A stretch of DNA of 64,000 nt from Phoronis australis (lineage: Eukaryota; Phoronida; Phoronidae), in the NCBI GenBank assembly GCA_002633005.1, contig NMRA01000170.1:62001-126000 (forward strand), in the 5' to 3' direction. Position numbers and translations under genes: made by a program. The notes under the pieces are model-generated. The model was not told the origin of the DNA. It saw only the letters and a program-made list of their open reading frames with translations, and made no database searches. Positions 44,701-57,567 of the stretch are shown here, piece after piece; the stretch's first letter is position 1, and the number at the start of each line of letters is the position of its first letter.

Positions 44701-47700
44701 TGTAGCCGACATGCTCTCAATAAATGAACATTAAATAAATAAAGGAAAGCATATCTGATGAAGAGACACTGATTATTTTCATAAGCACTAGTAGGCGAAC
44801 ATTTTTTAGTTAAGCCTTGCGTCGTCTGTTGTCGTAGCGATAACTTCGAAATCGTTTTTAAGTTGGAAAGTTAAGCGAAGTTTCAGCGAAACTTCGGTAA
44901 AACGAAGTCCCCCTAGTGGGAAGGGACTTTAATGCTTAGTGGAACAAACACAGTATAAATATTAGGATTAGCATTCACATTAATTGGATATCAGCTTTTC
45001 CTTGCAAATAGCATTTTATCAGCATTCCTGTTCAGATTTTGTTGATGGACGATATTTTTCCCTAACACTATGTCTTGTTTTACAGGCGTAAGAAGAGTCA
45101 GGTTAGAGTTTCTAGAGCTGCTATGTCCTCGCTGCAGTGCCATCTGGTGACTGGTAACCATGTGCTGATGATACAGATTTTCTCCAAACACATCCAACTG
45201 CAAGGTAAATCGTGTTGACAGGTGTTGGATATTGACTGGTAAATGAGTGTGTGGATATGTTCAATGGACAATGCATTGTGAAGGCACATTGTGTCCACAT
45301 GGTGTGTATTATTACAGGACATGTTTGTCTGCAATATAACAGAGTAAGGATAGTTGAACAGTTCTGGCTTTCCTTTGTTGTGTTGAATCTGAGATGGAAC
45401 TCATGAGTGATATTTTTGTTTTATCTTAGTTTTAGAGGGTGAAAACATTGCCATGATCATTCCTGTAAATTCTAGCTACGATCCCCTTAACTCCAATCTT
45501 GGACAGCCAGACAAATCTTACGGCATAAATTCCTTACCCACAACCCTAAACTCCACACATATGCTAAAAACGATTCATATCCAGTTTGGTGTTTTGTGGT
45601 CTAGGAATACGGTTTAGGCGATTGTCACCAATTTCTGTAATTTCAATTTTTATAGATTATGAGACATCTATACTTACAATATTTTAGTGTAGTGTACAGT
45701 AACATTGTGATTGTAAATCCAACACTGACTCTTCATGATAAATGTATTGTATGTTTTGGTCTGTCAGTTGGAAAATATGGAATGAATACAACAAGCAAAA
45801 GTTACAGTTCAGTGTATGTCATTGTTAATTCATGCTATTTGCCCTTGCAGTCACGGATGATGAAACATGTAAGCTTGACTTTGAGGAGAACCCTGATGCT
45901 CAAAGTACAATGCTGGCGTCCCCACCCTACACTCCTGATAACAAAGTGATACAAAGTGAAGCCAGCCTTAGCACACTGCAACACTGTATCAAGCAAGTGC
46001 GAAACTGTCCGCCCTCGCTGCCTAGTGTCTGCTTCTACACAGTCACCAGCAATGGTCAAGGGTAGGTAGGCTTGAATGGAGGGAGAGTGAGAGCTACGCT
46101 GTTCATACAGGATGTATTCAATAGAGCCAGTCACACGTGGGACACTAGCTGCAGGAAATTTTGGCAAGCTGGGTAATAGAAATAGTGAGCATTCAGGGTA
46201 TATGTTATTGTGTAGCTTCACCCACACGGTACATGCCAAACATTGACCCGGAATTTCCTGTCATGACGGCTGGGCAGAAGTCAAATTCATCATCAGAATT
46301 TCCTCATGACAGAAAAATGGAAGAGAATCAACATCCGAACTGAGCTGTGTCTAATCAATCGACATCACCTCATAATGGAGTATCAGTGGCTTGTAATAAC
46401 AAGTCTTATTGACTGCACCTCAGATTGTCCACAAGTTAGCGTGATCTGAGTGACCTGTATTTACAGTTCCTTCAGAAGGATTGAACTTTGGTTTGAAAAA
46501 ACACCAAAACGTACAAGGTCCATATGGTTGCCATTCTGTGTGCGAACTAGCATTCCCGTATTTGTAGAAGCACTGTGAGACTGGTGTCAGTGGTAATGTG
46601 TAATAAATTTAGACATCTTCCCAAGTAAGCCTAATTAATTTTTTAAACACAACTATTTAGTTATTTATGTTGCTTGTGACTGGGTATTATATGGGTGGCA
46701 ACTACGACTCACTACTTACCAAAAATGACTCATAATTTCTCGTCAGGACGACTCTGGACTACTGAAATTTCTCTTTGTTAGAACTGAGTCCGAGTGGGAT
46801 TCACTGTGACAGTAGTTGGAAGAATGGTCATTGTGTGTCATAATGACAGGAAACAGAATTTTATCTTGTTCATTTTGGCATTTGCTGCATGTATTCTCTA
46901 TCTTCCTGTCTGTGTGTACCGTTTACCAGCAAATGAAAATTAAACTATAGACTAAGTGTTGTTGAAGTATTTTTCATAAATTTTGTAGAATGTGCTGTGG
47001 TTGTGTATCAGAAGACAAGCGCCTCCTTGCGACAGGGTTTGAAGACTCATCAGTACGCTTGTGGACTCTTACTTCATCGCCTCTGGTCGCAGCACCCTCT
47101 GATGTGAACATCAGTCACATTCATCTAGCTGGTGACTATGAAGAGGATATTTTAGAAAAAGAAAGGTACTTCATTATTGCGAGAATAAGCTTATTATTAA
47201 AGGTTTTAAAGTAATGTGTAGAAGCAGAATTATCTTTAATTTGTTATTTCATATTCCTACTGTCAATTTCAGTTACGAGGTCATAGTGAAAGTTTTTTTA
47301 TGAAAATATAATCTTACTTTTAGTTTGTAATTGTCTACGTAGTGCAGATTTACTTCTAGGTGTAAAATGTGTCAAGTTTGTTGATCAGTTCACAGCATAC
47401 GATCTGATGCAGTAGTGCTTTTTGCCTTTAGGGTTAACTTGTATCATCGTCCACACAGTCCATTTGAAGTGTTGACCGTCACATTGGACTCAGTGTGAGT
47501 CTCTGTTAATGTGATGTTTGCACTGCGTTTGTTATTAGCTCACCCTGCCCTTTCTCCTCACCCCAGTTCATGTGAACTGCTTACTTTCTGGGCTCAATAC
47601 AATTACATTGTCAACCAATTTGCACTGTTTTATCTTATCTAGACCCCCTGGTCCATCAGATGTACTCACACTTCGAGGACACAGTGGGTCTGTCTATGGA

Positions 47701-50700
47701 TGTCAGTTCACACCTGACAACAGATACCTACTCAGCTGCTCAGAGGATACAACAGGTAAGTACCTGTGTTTTAATCATTTAATACTGTTGCTTTACTTAA
47801 CCAACTGTTATATTTGGCATTTTGAACTGCTCTATACTAACATTAACGGGAATTTATGAAAACAGAACTGCTTGTTGGCCCATGAACCTGCATTAGGCCC
47901 GTGGGGTTTTATTTGAAGCATAAAATACAATCTTGCATTAGTCACACAGTATATATTGTTGATTTCAGTTCGCCTATGGGACATGAATACCTTTACAAAC
48001 AAGGTGGTGTACCACGGCCATGACTACCCTGTGTGGGGTATTGCTGTCAGGTAAGCGATGTTACGGTAATGCTGCAGCTATTGTCGAGCATGTTTCAGCA
48101 TACAGTGGTCTTTGCGTTAAGGTTCTCACTGACATTGAGCTCAAAGCAGTACCAAATTATAAGCTTGCATTCTTATTTGACTAACAAGCAAGTTTTACAG
48201 ATTTTTCAATGCATTCATGATATTCGCATAATTTAATAATTAGATCAGGGCGTGAAGTCTAATCTCTGTTCTCAAAACTCGATAGGAAAATTGACAAGTT
48301 GTACGGCACACTTCCGGTAAACATACAAATTTACTCTCGAATCATGTGGTCTGATTGGAAGCATTTCAAGTATTTAGTCATGTCTGGAGACCAGGTGGTA
48401 CTCCGTCTGTTTCATGGATTATTTCTGCAAAGTGATCTTTTCATTCAGACTGTGCTCTGATGGCCCATTCATGGGGCCCAATACTGAACGTATAATGTAA
48501 CTTAAACTCGTTCATCTTTACAGCAAACTGGGTCAAACTTTTGCCACATGCTCTCATGACAGAACAGCGAAACTATGGAACACAGAGTACACTTACCCTC
48601 TACGAAGTCTTGTCGGTCACACAATGGATGTTGATGTAATTGGTCTTATTTTTCCAAGCTGTCTATGTCTGCCTACGCTCATTTCATATAATTTTCTTTG
48701 TAAACTTCGGTGTTGAATAACGATAAACCTGTTAGTGCTAAGTGACAGACAGGGTATAGCTAAGTCTGGCATGCAGATATTATTGTGCTATTTCCACGCG
48801 ACTAAGAGCAAAACATTGCTAGTGACTGTAGTCTGCATCGCATTAAATAAGCACCAAAGCACATTAACGCCAGAGGTCAAGGGTCGGGGTGTAGTGTCAT
48901 CGATCATGCAGGATTTTATGACGGCAGTTTTGAGTTTCCCGAACTGCGATAGAGTTTTTCCTGACCCTTGTTCCCACATTGTTATGCCCATCTACAAACT
49001 GTCCCAATAGTTGTTCGTGTGTCACAAGTACAGTCCAGTTTCACTGCTCAGGATTGCATAAAAATACAAAATCACATTCATATTGAGAGTCAAATCACTG
49101 TACATGACTTAACATATTAGGTTTTTTTTCAAAATAATTATGAGTGGTTCCTCATGGGCTCAAGTGTCACCAACAATGGCAGACTTTTAGGAAGCAATGG
49201 TGGTTGGCACTTATTACTTGTATCGCCACCTGGCTGTACTAAAAGGCACTTCTTCGCAGTAGCTGGCATAGGAAAACACATTTGACTTAGTGACAAGACC
49301 CTTTTATAGTGTATGTGATTAGACATGATTCATTTAAATGAAAGTGAAGTTGCCTCCTTGTCCTCTAGAGGCCACTGGTATCCAATCCATGGGATCAGTC
49401 GCCACACTGCTGTTTTAATGTCTCCCATTGTGAGCTCAAGGTAACATTTTGAGTTTGGATTGCTGGGTAGGAACAACAGGTGTGCTGGTTCCATTAAATA
49501 GTTGTTTACAAAGCCTGTAGTTTGCTCATTTGACAGCTGAGTTTAGGGTCCATGTCAACTGGTTCGGAAACAAGTTTTCTGACGATATTGAATAATTACA
49601 GGCTGAAAATCTTACTTGTCGTAATTGGCATCGCAATGTGTGCAGAAGTTGCTCATTCCTTGAATACCTTAGTTATTTGTGAAGCCTTCAAATTGTTGTC
49701 TTTCTATTTTAGTGTGTCCAGTTCCACCCCAACTCTAAATATATAGCCACGGGCTCAGCTGACCGTACAGTGCGATTGTGGTCAGTGGACGATGCTCAGT
49801 CCGTCCGCCTAATGCAGGGTCACAGGAGTGGGGTCTTCTGTCTGGCATTTGCACCGGACGGACAATACCTGGCCTCAGCAGGTAAGGCAGGTGTATGCAG
49901 GTATTTGCAGCTGTATGTTGTTTGGAACTGAGATTGTTATTTAGTAATAACTGTAGCCAGTGGGGAAAATTGTGTGGGCATTGAGTGACGGCTGTAGCAA
50001 CGTTCAGAAATTGAATATTTTACAATGAATTGCATGGTTTTTTCTTGACGATCATACCGCTTTGACAAGCAAATTAATATTGGACTTAGTGTGGAGCAAT
50101 AAGGACCCGTGAATTCTTCTCAAGCCAACATGTAGTAATCATTTCTTATCTCAATAGGGAATACAGTGATACCGATTTCGTAACAGTAAATGACCTAAAT
50201 CAAAAGTTGCATTTGACAGAAGGTTTTGTGTACCTTTAAAGTGAGATTGCGCATGAATGTCCTAAGGTTACAATCAGTGGCACTGTTATAGTGGGACACA
50301 CATGTTTTTCTATTGTGAGATGTGTTTTGTTCCAATTTGCATTTGGAGAAATAATTCAAGTTCTCAAGATGAGTCGAGCCAGCACTTTAATTTTCCACAA
50401 AGGTCAAAGGCGGAATTTTCTGTTTCTTCAATTGTCTCAAACTTGTTTTTGTCTTAGTTTAAATATGCATGGTTTTTGGGCATCTGTGCCCATTTTCACG
50501 AAACAGTTCCAAATAGGAACTCAACTAGGTTCCCTAAATCTTTCATATTTGCCTTGTTCTTTAGGTACAGATGTGATATTTTTTTCTGACTCATTTTATC
50601 TTTATTATGAGCTCCTCTTTGACCATGAGCATTTTCTAATAAAATAACTAAAAACTGAGCCCTTAATTCCGTTAGTATAATTAGGGACTAAGTCCTTAAA

Positions 50701-53700
50701 TTAGGGGCATTGCATGAAAAGATCCCTACTTTTTTCAGTAATATTGAGAATTCAACCTAGAGTTCACTCTTGATTTGTATCAAAGCCAAAAATTGACTTA
50801 ATAGTAATGAGTCCCAAACAGCATAAGAAAGGACAATCAGTGTTTTCACAGTCCAACAAATATGCTGTAGATTTTAGGGAACTTAGTCGAGTCCCTGTTT
50901 GGAATTGTTTCATGCAACCAAGCACTGGAGGCTTTAGTTTTCAAAAAAGTTGCTATGGTAATAGCCTAGAATGAAATCAGATGATTTATGACACACTAAA
51001 TTATTTGAAAATTCAGCGTAAAGTATTTGCATTAAAATTTTACTCAAGAACTATTGTCAACTTGTTTTGAAAACTTTAATTGTTCAATCTCACTTTAAAA
51101 AATGTTGCAAGCTTGAGCTATTAAAATTAGTCTAAAGTGACTTTTTTAACATAATTTTTCAGAAAGACAGTGAAGTAAAAATATGTATTAATCAAGTCCT
51201 AGATTTTGTGTGGACTCTTTTTTATTTTGTGTTGCAGGGGTTCTCTTTTAGAAACAGTTTAGGCAGTATTCATTTTACATTTGATTTTGTTGCAGGCGAT
51301 GATAAAAAGATTAAGATCTGGGACTTGAGAATGGGTCAGTTACTTAAGGAGTTCAAAGGTCACACGGACACTATTCATACAATGTCTTTCAATACAGACA
51401 GCACCCTACTGGCATCAGGTACTTACTTGTATTCTTTTTGTATGTTTTTGAGGACTATGAAATGTGGAAGTCTGCGTTTTCTGTATTTATATATTACAGG
51501 GGTTGACTGATCTGGGATTATTTATCGTGAATGACATTGCGTGTATTTTGAGTGGAATAAAATTAAGGTGATGCAGAATTTTAATTTAAAATATTAAAAA
51601 CTTTGGCAAACTGTTCAATATAGCTTGAAATTTAAGGTGCCACTTAGTTGGCATCAGAATTGTATCAAAATTGTGTCTTGTGTGTTCTTAAAAATGATAG
51701 ATCTGAAGGTTGGCACTCTGTAATTGTTGTGGAACAAATCATAAAAAGAACACCATGAACTATGAATTATGTGTTATGTTCTTTTCCTTTAATCCCAGTG
51801 CAGCGCTGTCTTTAAATGTCATTTTTTGGTTCATGTATTGGAGTGGAATCCTCTGTTTTCAAGTTTTAGAGTTACTGTTACACTGGACTGAATTAGCCTA
51901 GTATACTCCGCCTAAACAGAGGTGAAGGTCCATCAAATTTTTTTCACGATTTTGTGAAATGCACATCAAAAGAAATCACGTTTATGGGTGCAAAATACTT
52001 TAGTGTGCTAATACTAACCAAATCAAGTTCCCTTAGGATATTTAGGGAACCATAATTGGTCTTACCCAGTTGTATTTTGCCTCTTTTTACCTGTCTCTAA
52101 CACTGACGAACCAAATCGTCTGCCATCTTGCACTATCAGATTTCCCATCTTCATGTTTTAGGTGGTCTAGACTGTCACATCAGAATATGGAATGTTAGCA
52201 ATCCTGGCAGGTCAGAGTGTCAGTAAGTCTTTTATCTGTAATTTCTTCTCTAATATTGAAAGTGGCCCAGCACGAGCAACTGTGTGGTTGAAGACGGTAA
52301 GCAAGGATAAAAGGATGCTCCGATTTAATCACTTATTAAAGCATAATTTATATACCGTGCTACTTAAGGACACACATGTCAAATCCTTCCATACTGTAAT
52401 AGAAAACAGTTTTCATGCCCTAACACACCATTCATGGCATCGGTCAGTAAAAACGAAATTTTGTCCAAGTGTCATCATTTTTTACAAAATTTGCCAACCC
52501 TTCCAAATTTGAACCAATTTATCTCAATAGGAAACATTCTGCATATAAATCTTTAGCAATGTGAGAACACAAAAGTGTCTTTTGCTCGACCAAATCTCTA
52601 ATTCTGGTGTACAGGACAGGCCGAGTTGACAGGGGTAATCTAGTTGCCAAATTAATTATTGCTCCTCTCACTCGATAGTGACAAATTAAGACTGGTGGCA
52701 AGTAATCAAGTGTGTCTAAGCGATTAGCCTGATGATTTTGAATATTTTTTGCTCTATTTTAAGCCGGCTTTGTGAGTTAAAGGACCACGACTGGCCAGTG
52801 AATCTTAAGTCAATTGTGTTAAACTTCTACATTTTGGTTTTAAAGCCTTTTTGATTAAAGATGTGTTTTTTTAAGTCATTTAATAATTACGTTTAGGTTG
52901 TAAGCAGGGAGAGATATATTTGTTTTAAGCTACATTTTGCTGTGCAAGTTTAGACTTCCCCCAACCCCAATAAACTCTGAAGAGGTTTCATGAGTTGCTG
53001 ATGGCTTCAATATTTTTTATTGGTAATGGAAATGGAATCTCATCACTGTAAAGACCATTAGAAGACTGATTTTATGAGATTAAAAGACCTAATTCAATTT
53101 TCTTTATTTAACCAGCTAAACGGTGAAAGTGCATCTTTAACTGATTGTGCACACTTTCAGACTTTTCATCGGAACTTTACTTTAAAAATCAAGAGACTGT
53201 TTAGAGAAATGCTGCCTTTATCAAGTTGAGTGTTGCAGTGCTTTTAGCAAACTTAATGAGTTGTGTGTTGTTAGATTTATCTAGGGTATTAATGACTTAA
53301 TTAGTAGGTTAATATACTCATTAAGTGGTCTACCATTGATTATTTTGACTGGAACATATCAATTATAAATACGCCACTTCGTGGTTACTAGGCTTTGATT
53401 TTTTGCTTCTTTAATGTCTGTTGCAACAATGTCAATTATGAAATGCCACGTTATGCTAGTAGACTCTCTCTGACTGTGACCGATTGTGTACCACGACTGA
53501 GATCTGTTACATAATACATTATCTTACACTTTGCTCCTATCAGGCTCCCAAATGTCTATTATCAATCTAGTTTCTATACAAATCATCGTCTGTCACATGA
53601 TTAAATATCCAAATTTGCCTTGTACACGTGTTTATAATAGTACAAGATTTTTTTCATAAAACAAATTGGGCTGTAAGAGATATGTGGATTTGAGGTAAAT

Positions 53701-55020
53701 GGTATTAGTAGTTGTTTCAGGTATGTTTTTCCTTATTCTTCTGATATTAATTCTTAGGAATTTTCCTAAAAACAACGAATAACGTTTAGTCGAAAATGAA
53801 TTAAATTCGAAAGCGCGTTTTTTTTGCATATTCTCTGTTTACTTCCTTCACAATTATCNAACACAATTTTATGGTGGTTTGACAAATTTTGATGCCGGAA
53901 ATGTTATTTGTGCGTGACATGAGGTTTTTCAGTTGTTTGCCTATTTTCAACATGGCACTCTGAACGAATTTTAAGCAATTCTGGATTATGCCTTGCAGTG
54001 GAAATTTGAAATTCTTTGAATTATTATCTGGAAATGTACTGATGTTCTCACTTACAAGATATGACCTTGTGTTTTTTCTGGAAACTTCACCTTACTGTCG
54101 GTTCTTGGCAGAAAATATACCCTAGCTTACAATTAAGATTTTTTGGCCAAAAGTGGCTCCTTGTTTTTTTATAGTGAAGTTAAGGGCACACATCCCTACT
54201 AGACAAAAGTACCATTTCCCCCGTGATGATGAAAGCAAATTCTTTTAACAGCAAAAGAGACTGATAATAATAAATATTATGGTGGAAAATTTTTCATTAC
54301 AAAATGGCTTAGCCAACTTCCTGTTAACTCCCCTGTATTCTCAGTCATGAGGAAAGACTACTCTGACTATGAACTCGTCTTCTGTCCAGCGGCCATGATG
54401 AGTCGTTTTGTGTGAATACTTAGACTGCATATATCCACATGCCTCCCATAGTTGCTCCGCAGCAGCGTGTCGTGAGCCTTACTAAAGGTTGACCTTATAT
54501 CATTTAATAGTTGTTCTTTCAAACACCCAACACTGTGCTTGCTCAGAACATCCGTTACAGACAGAACATTTTCCTAAGAAAAAATAATGGCAGGAATCTA
54601 CTGTTAATTGGCTTAATCAGACTTATTTTGATTCATTATTGTACTTGAGATCAAAAATTGTCTTGTAAGGCCATAAAGTGAGACGTGCCCTGTCTGTACC
54701 CAGAAGTTGATGTCTTTTTTATCTGTCTCTTATTGATTGTTCAGTGAATTTTGTATTTTTATGGTTACTTAACTTTAATTATATTTTTATTTGTGTCTCG
54801 TGCCACATTTTTGTGTGATACTGTTCTGGTAAATTTGCTACTGTAGACATGAGGTGATTTCTACTGTTTAACACGTGTTCATGATTGTCCTCTTTTCAGT
54901 CCTGAAGCAACCGTCTCCCCGGAGCTGATGTCGTCATACACTACCAAAACCAGCGTAGTGTCACACCTCAATTTCTCTCGAACAACTTTACTGTATGGGA
55001 TTGGATCATGTGTAGACTGA
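38750..55020 (+). CDS. TAF5L: TAF5L (PAF65-beta), SAGA/PCAF complex WD40 subunit
   Basis: TAF5L replaces TAF5 in the SAGA/PCAF histone acetyltransferase core in the nucleus. Exons: 38750-38818, 41276-41430, 42901-43019, 43797-43926, 45086-45204, 45851-46061, 46989-47165, 47643-47755, 47969-48050, 48524-48635, 49713-49881, 51296-51418, 52162-52222, 54900-55020; total 1761 bases, 586 residues, against 589 in human. Start M-R-R-I-R-N-E-Q-I...K-R-R-K-Y matches the TAF5L N-terminus; TAF5 instead has a long N-terminus with LisH. Exons 3-5 are the helical NTD2 (L-Y-P-V-F-V-H-V-Y-L-E-L; F-F-S-R-H). Exons 7-13 give six WD repeats, such as L-R-G-H-S-G-S-V-Y-G...V-R-L-W-D and G-S-A-D-R-T-V-R-L-W. The end, L-L-Y-G-I-G-S-C-V-D, suits the last blade. 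Divergent from FDFT1. Confidence 0.96.
39505..39835 (+). repeat. Dispersed repeat, copy 3
   Basis: Same orientation as 58130-58470. Shared blocks include aaaactatagaa/gaaactataga, gtgcatgcaaagc versus gtgcatgcataagc, ataacatgagcaaa versus ataacatgatcaaa, and ttgtgcaactttgaaa. In TAF5L intron 1. Confidence 0.65.
41116..41184 (-). repeat. tRNA-derived repeat (pseudo-tRNA/SINE head)
   Basis: The minus strand has GGTCGTGGGTTCGAGTCTCA, a near-perfect T arm with B box like tRNA-Lys, preceded by a D-arm-like tagtgtgatagatgctc. The acceptor stem does not pair well, so a SINE or pseudogene is more likely than a working tRNA. Confidence 0.5.
42219..42310. repeat. 17-bp minisatellite (AATGGGAGGGTGTTGAC)n
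   Basis: About 5.4 copies with two variant units, inside TAF5L intron 2. Direct repeats without spacers, so not a CRISPR array. Confidence 0.95.
44459..44932. mobile_element. MITE-like element with TTAA at both ends
   Basis: Imperfect terminal inverted repeats of about 40 bp: left ttaagtcattttcccattagg..., right (reverse complement) ttaaagtcccttcccactag.... TTAA lies at 44459-44462 and 44929-44932, like a piggyBac-type target duplication. No transposase frame inside; internal sequence has repeated cgaaacttc motifs. It lies in TAF5L intron 4. Confidence 0.55.
47432..47494 (+). CDS. TAF5L: Possible TAF5L cassette exon, 21 codons
   Basis: Between a tttttgcctttAG acceptor and a CAGT/GTGAGT donor, open, and phase 2 on both sides, so it fits exactly between exons 46989-47165 and 47643-47755 without shifting frame. 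It would add V-N-L-Y-H-R-P-H-S-P-F-E-V... to the loop between WD repeats 1 and 2. Human TAF5L has no such insert, so it would be optional. Confidence 0.4.
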
Positions 55021-57426
55021 AAACCGTCACGGACAAACTACATTAGAATGATATGATTGGTTTAAGCTGCTCTGCTGAGAGTAGGGTGCTATAGCAATAG
55101 CTGGTGTACTGTCATGCCAGATATGCGATGATGCATAATTTTTTAGATGAGCGTTTGAATAGAGTCCCACTTTTGGAATTTAAAGTAGACTACTGAAGAG
55201 GATATTTATTATTTTTTTCAACAAGAAAATGAAAACTTTGGTTGCAACATAACTTTAAAAATTGGGTTACGTTTTGTACAATTGTTGATGGCAATGGGTT
55301 AATGTTATTTCGAGTAATACATCAGCAGGTCAAAGGTAAAAATAACAATGAAGCAGTTTATAAAGGTAAAAATAGCACCTATGAGGTCCAGTGTGGCTAC
55401 AGTATAACCATAGAAAAGGGGAAGTATTACCTTGACTTATATAACCACTAAATTTTTGTAACCATTTCGAAATTTAATCCAAACGTTCAACTTGCCATCG
55501 TGTGGAATGGGATGTCTCAAGGTAATAGGCATACTACATGAACAGCACTTAATGTACCTTTAACTTTAGACTGGCTTGCTTTGACTCGTTTGCTGTAATC
55601 AATGAATCGTGTTATAAACTGCCCTGTCCCATATTCTGGAATAGAGAAATGTTGAGATGGCGTTAATTTGTTTTTATGGTCATTTTCAACTGATCTGGGC
55701 TTGCTGAAATACACGTTGTCAGTATACTATCACAAAATGGCTAGAGGACTTCTCTTATGTGTCAACGTGGAAGGTTTACGGCAAATTGTTATATAGGAGT
55801 GTTGCTAGAACTTTGGATCCTTCCGTTGTTGTTACAAATGTTTGATCTCAACTGATACAACTAAACTGAAGCTCAAAACACCAAACAATGGTACAAATGA
55901 TGTAAACATTGGTGATCACCATGTTCTAAGGGCCCACTGCTCCTATAAATGCTCTCAAAGATCAAAACAATAGGCTATCCATAGCGTTGTCTTCTGGACT
56001 GAGTGTTGGTATACACCGTAAGACTGAAATAGGAACAGGTCACTGGGTAAAGCTATAACTTGAAGCTAAATTATGTCTAAGATGTTCAAAACAGAAACCT
56101 TTGGAAATTGAAATTGTAATCAATTATCCAAGATATGAAAGAAACCGGCAAGCAAATGTGTACAAATTCGTCATGAGTCTTACATCATGTAGTTCGACAA
56201 TGGCTTTCTGGCGTTTTGAAAGTAGGTGTCGTGAAAGACTTGGACATACCGAATATAATTTAGAAATTACTATTTGAAAACCAAGCAGGAACAAAATATA
56301 TTATCAAAAAGGAAAAAATGACACTATGACACTCAAACTAAGAGTTGGAAATATGATCAATGAAATGTCCAGGTGAAATGAGAAGACCTGTAAATGGCAA
56401 ACGATATGGGAGTGAGGGGAACAATAATTTGCCCCACCCCATGATCCAACTAACAGAAACTTCGATAGCTGTATTTTTAAAATTTCTCGAGAACTGGTCA
56501 TATTTGGAGCTAAATTTTACGCGCGTTACGCGTTTAGGCTATCATTGTGACTTTGAGGGCGATAAAAAGATGCACTGCCAAAATTGCTCTTTCGGCCTCG
56601 GTACAACGCAAAAACTCTTACCTCGAGCTGCGAAATCCGCAGAAACGTGAGGAAAATAGTATTACACACACAGAACTAAGTATACGGAACATCGTCTCAG
56701 AAACTTGCGTTATTGCATTGATTTTGCATATTTCGGAGAGTGAAAATGAGGCTTAGTTCACTTTATTAGGGTTCATTTGAAGTTCAGTTTATTGGGGTGG
56801 CACTTTGAAAGGTGAGGGTTCGAGGCCTTGGGGCCTGCTTCAAAGACGCTTGTTGAAACACGGGTGGTGGGCGCCTTTCCGGGAGGCAAATGAGGTGGAA
56901 CTGACAGAATGTCGCCAATACGCTTCAAAATTATTCGAATCGCTAATTTCCATCATTGTGGCCTCCCTCCGTGAGTGACCCTTAAAAAGAACGGACACAA
57001 ATAAAAGCAGGAATAGGGTGGCCATAGATGCCCCCGGCCCTCCCACCGTTCCTACGTCCCTGGTAATGAGTGGCCATATTCAGTTATGACGCTAATGCTT
57101 TATCGTAAATGTATTTTATCGAGGTAAAATCACGCTTTGGTGTTGATTTTTTAGACTTATTGCTCATGACGAGTTCGTGTTACTTAGTCATGACGAATTC
57201 AAACCAGTCTGTGTAGGCGGTCATCGTCGGCTGAGAGGACCGACGCCTGCCTCCATGTATGATGGTCCGGAGACTGGCGTCCGAGTCGGTCACGCAAGTA
57301 TCACACGAGTTGAGCATTCAACACTGATCGATCTTTGGATCACTACGTAAACTCTCTTAGATTTCATTTCACAACCGTGCTACATCATCAAGAATCATTC
57401 GTCATTCGCAAGAACAAAAAACGCAA

Positions 57427-57476
57427 TGACGTCACCTTCAACCTGCGTCTGCGTCTTCGACTGAGGAGTGTATAAA
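57427..57476 (+). promoter_or_regulatory. Core promoter of SDR gene: palindromic CRE plus TATA box
   Basis: A full cAMP-response element, TGACGTCA, at 57427-57434 and TATAAA at 57471-57476, 37 bases apart, with the ATG about 90 bases after the TATA box. Spacing fits a transcription start near 57500. CREB/ATF-type control is inferred from the motif. Confidence 0.6.
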
Positions 57477-57567
57477 TTACATTTCGCGGCGAAGAATTCA
57501 GTTATACCAGCTAGTAACTTTGCTATAAGACTACATGTAAAACTGGTGGGAAATTGTGTTAAGGACA

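Noticed and set aside
56840-57046. Minus-strand frame starting M-G-G-P-G-A-S with a hydrophobic start
   Set aside because: Looks like a signal peptide, but it is followed quickly by a stop with no clear donor and lies in the region upstream of the SDR promoter.
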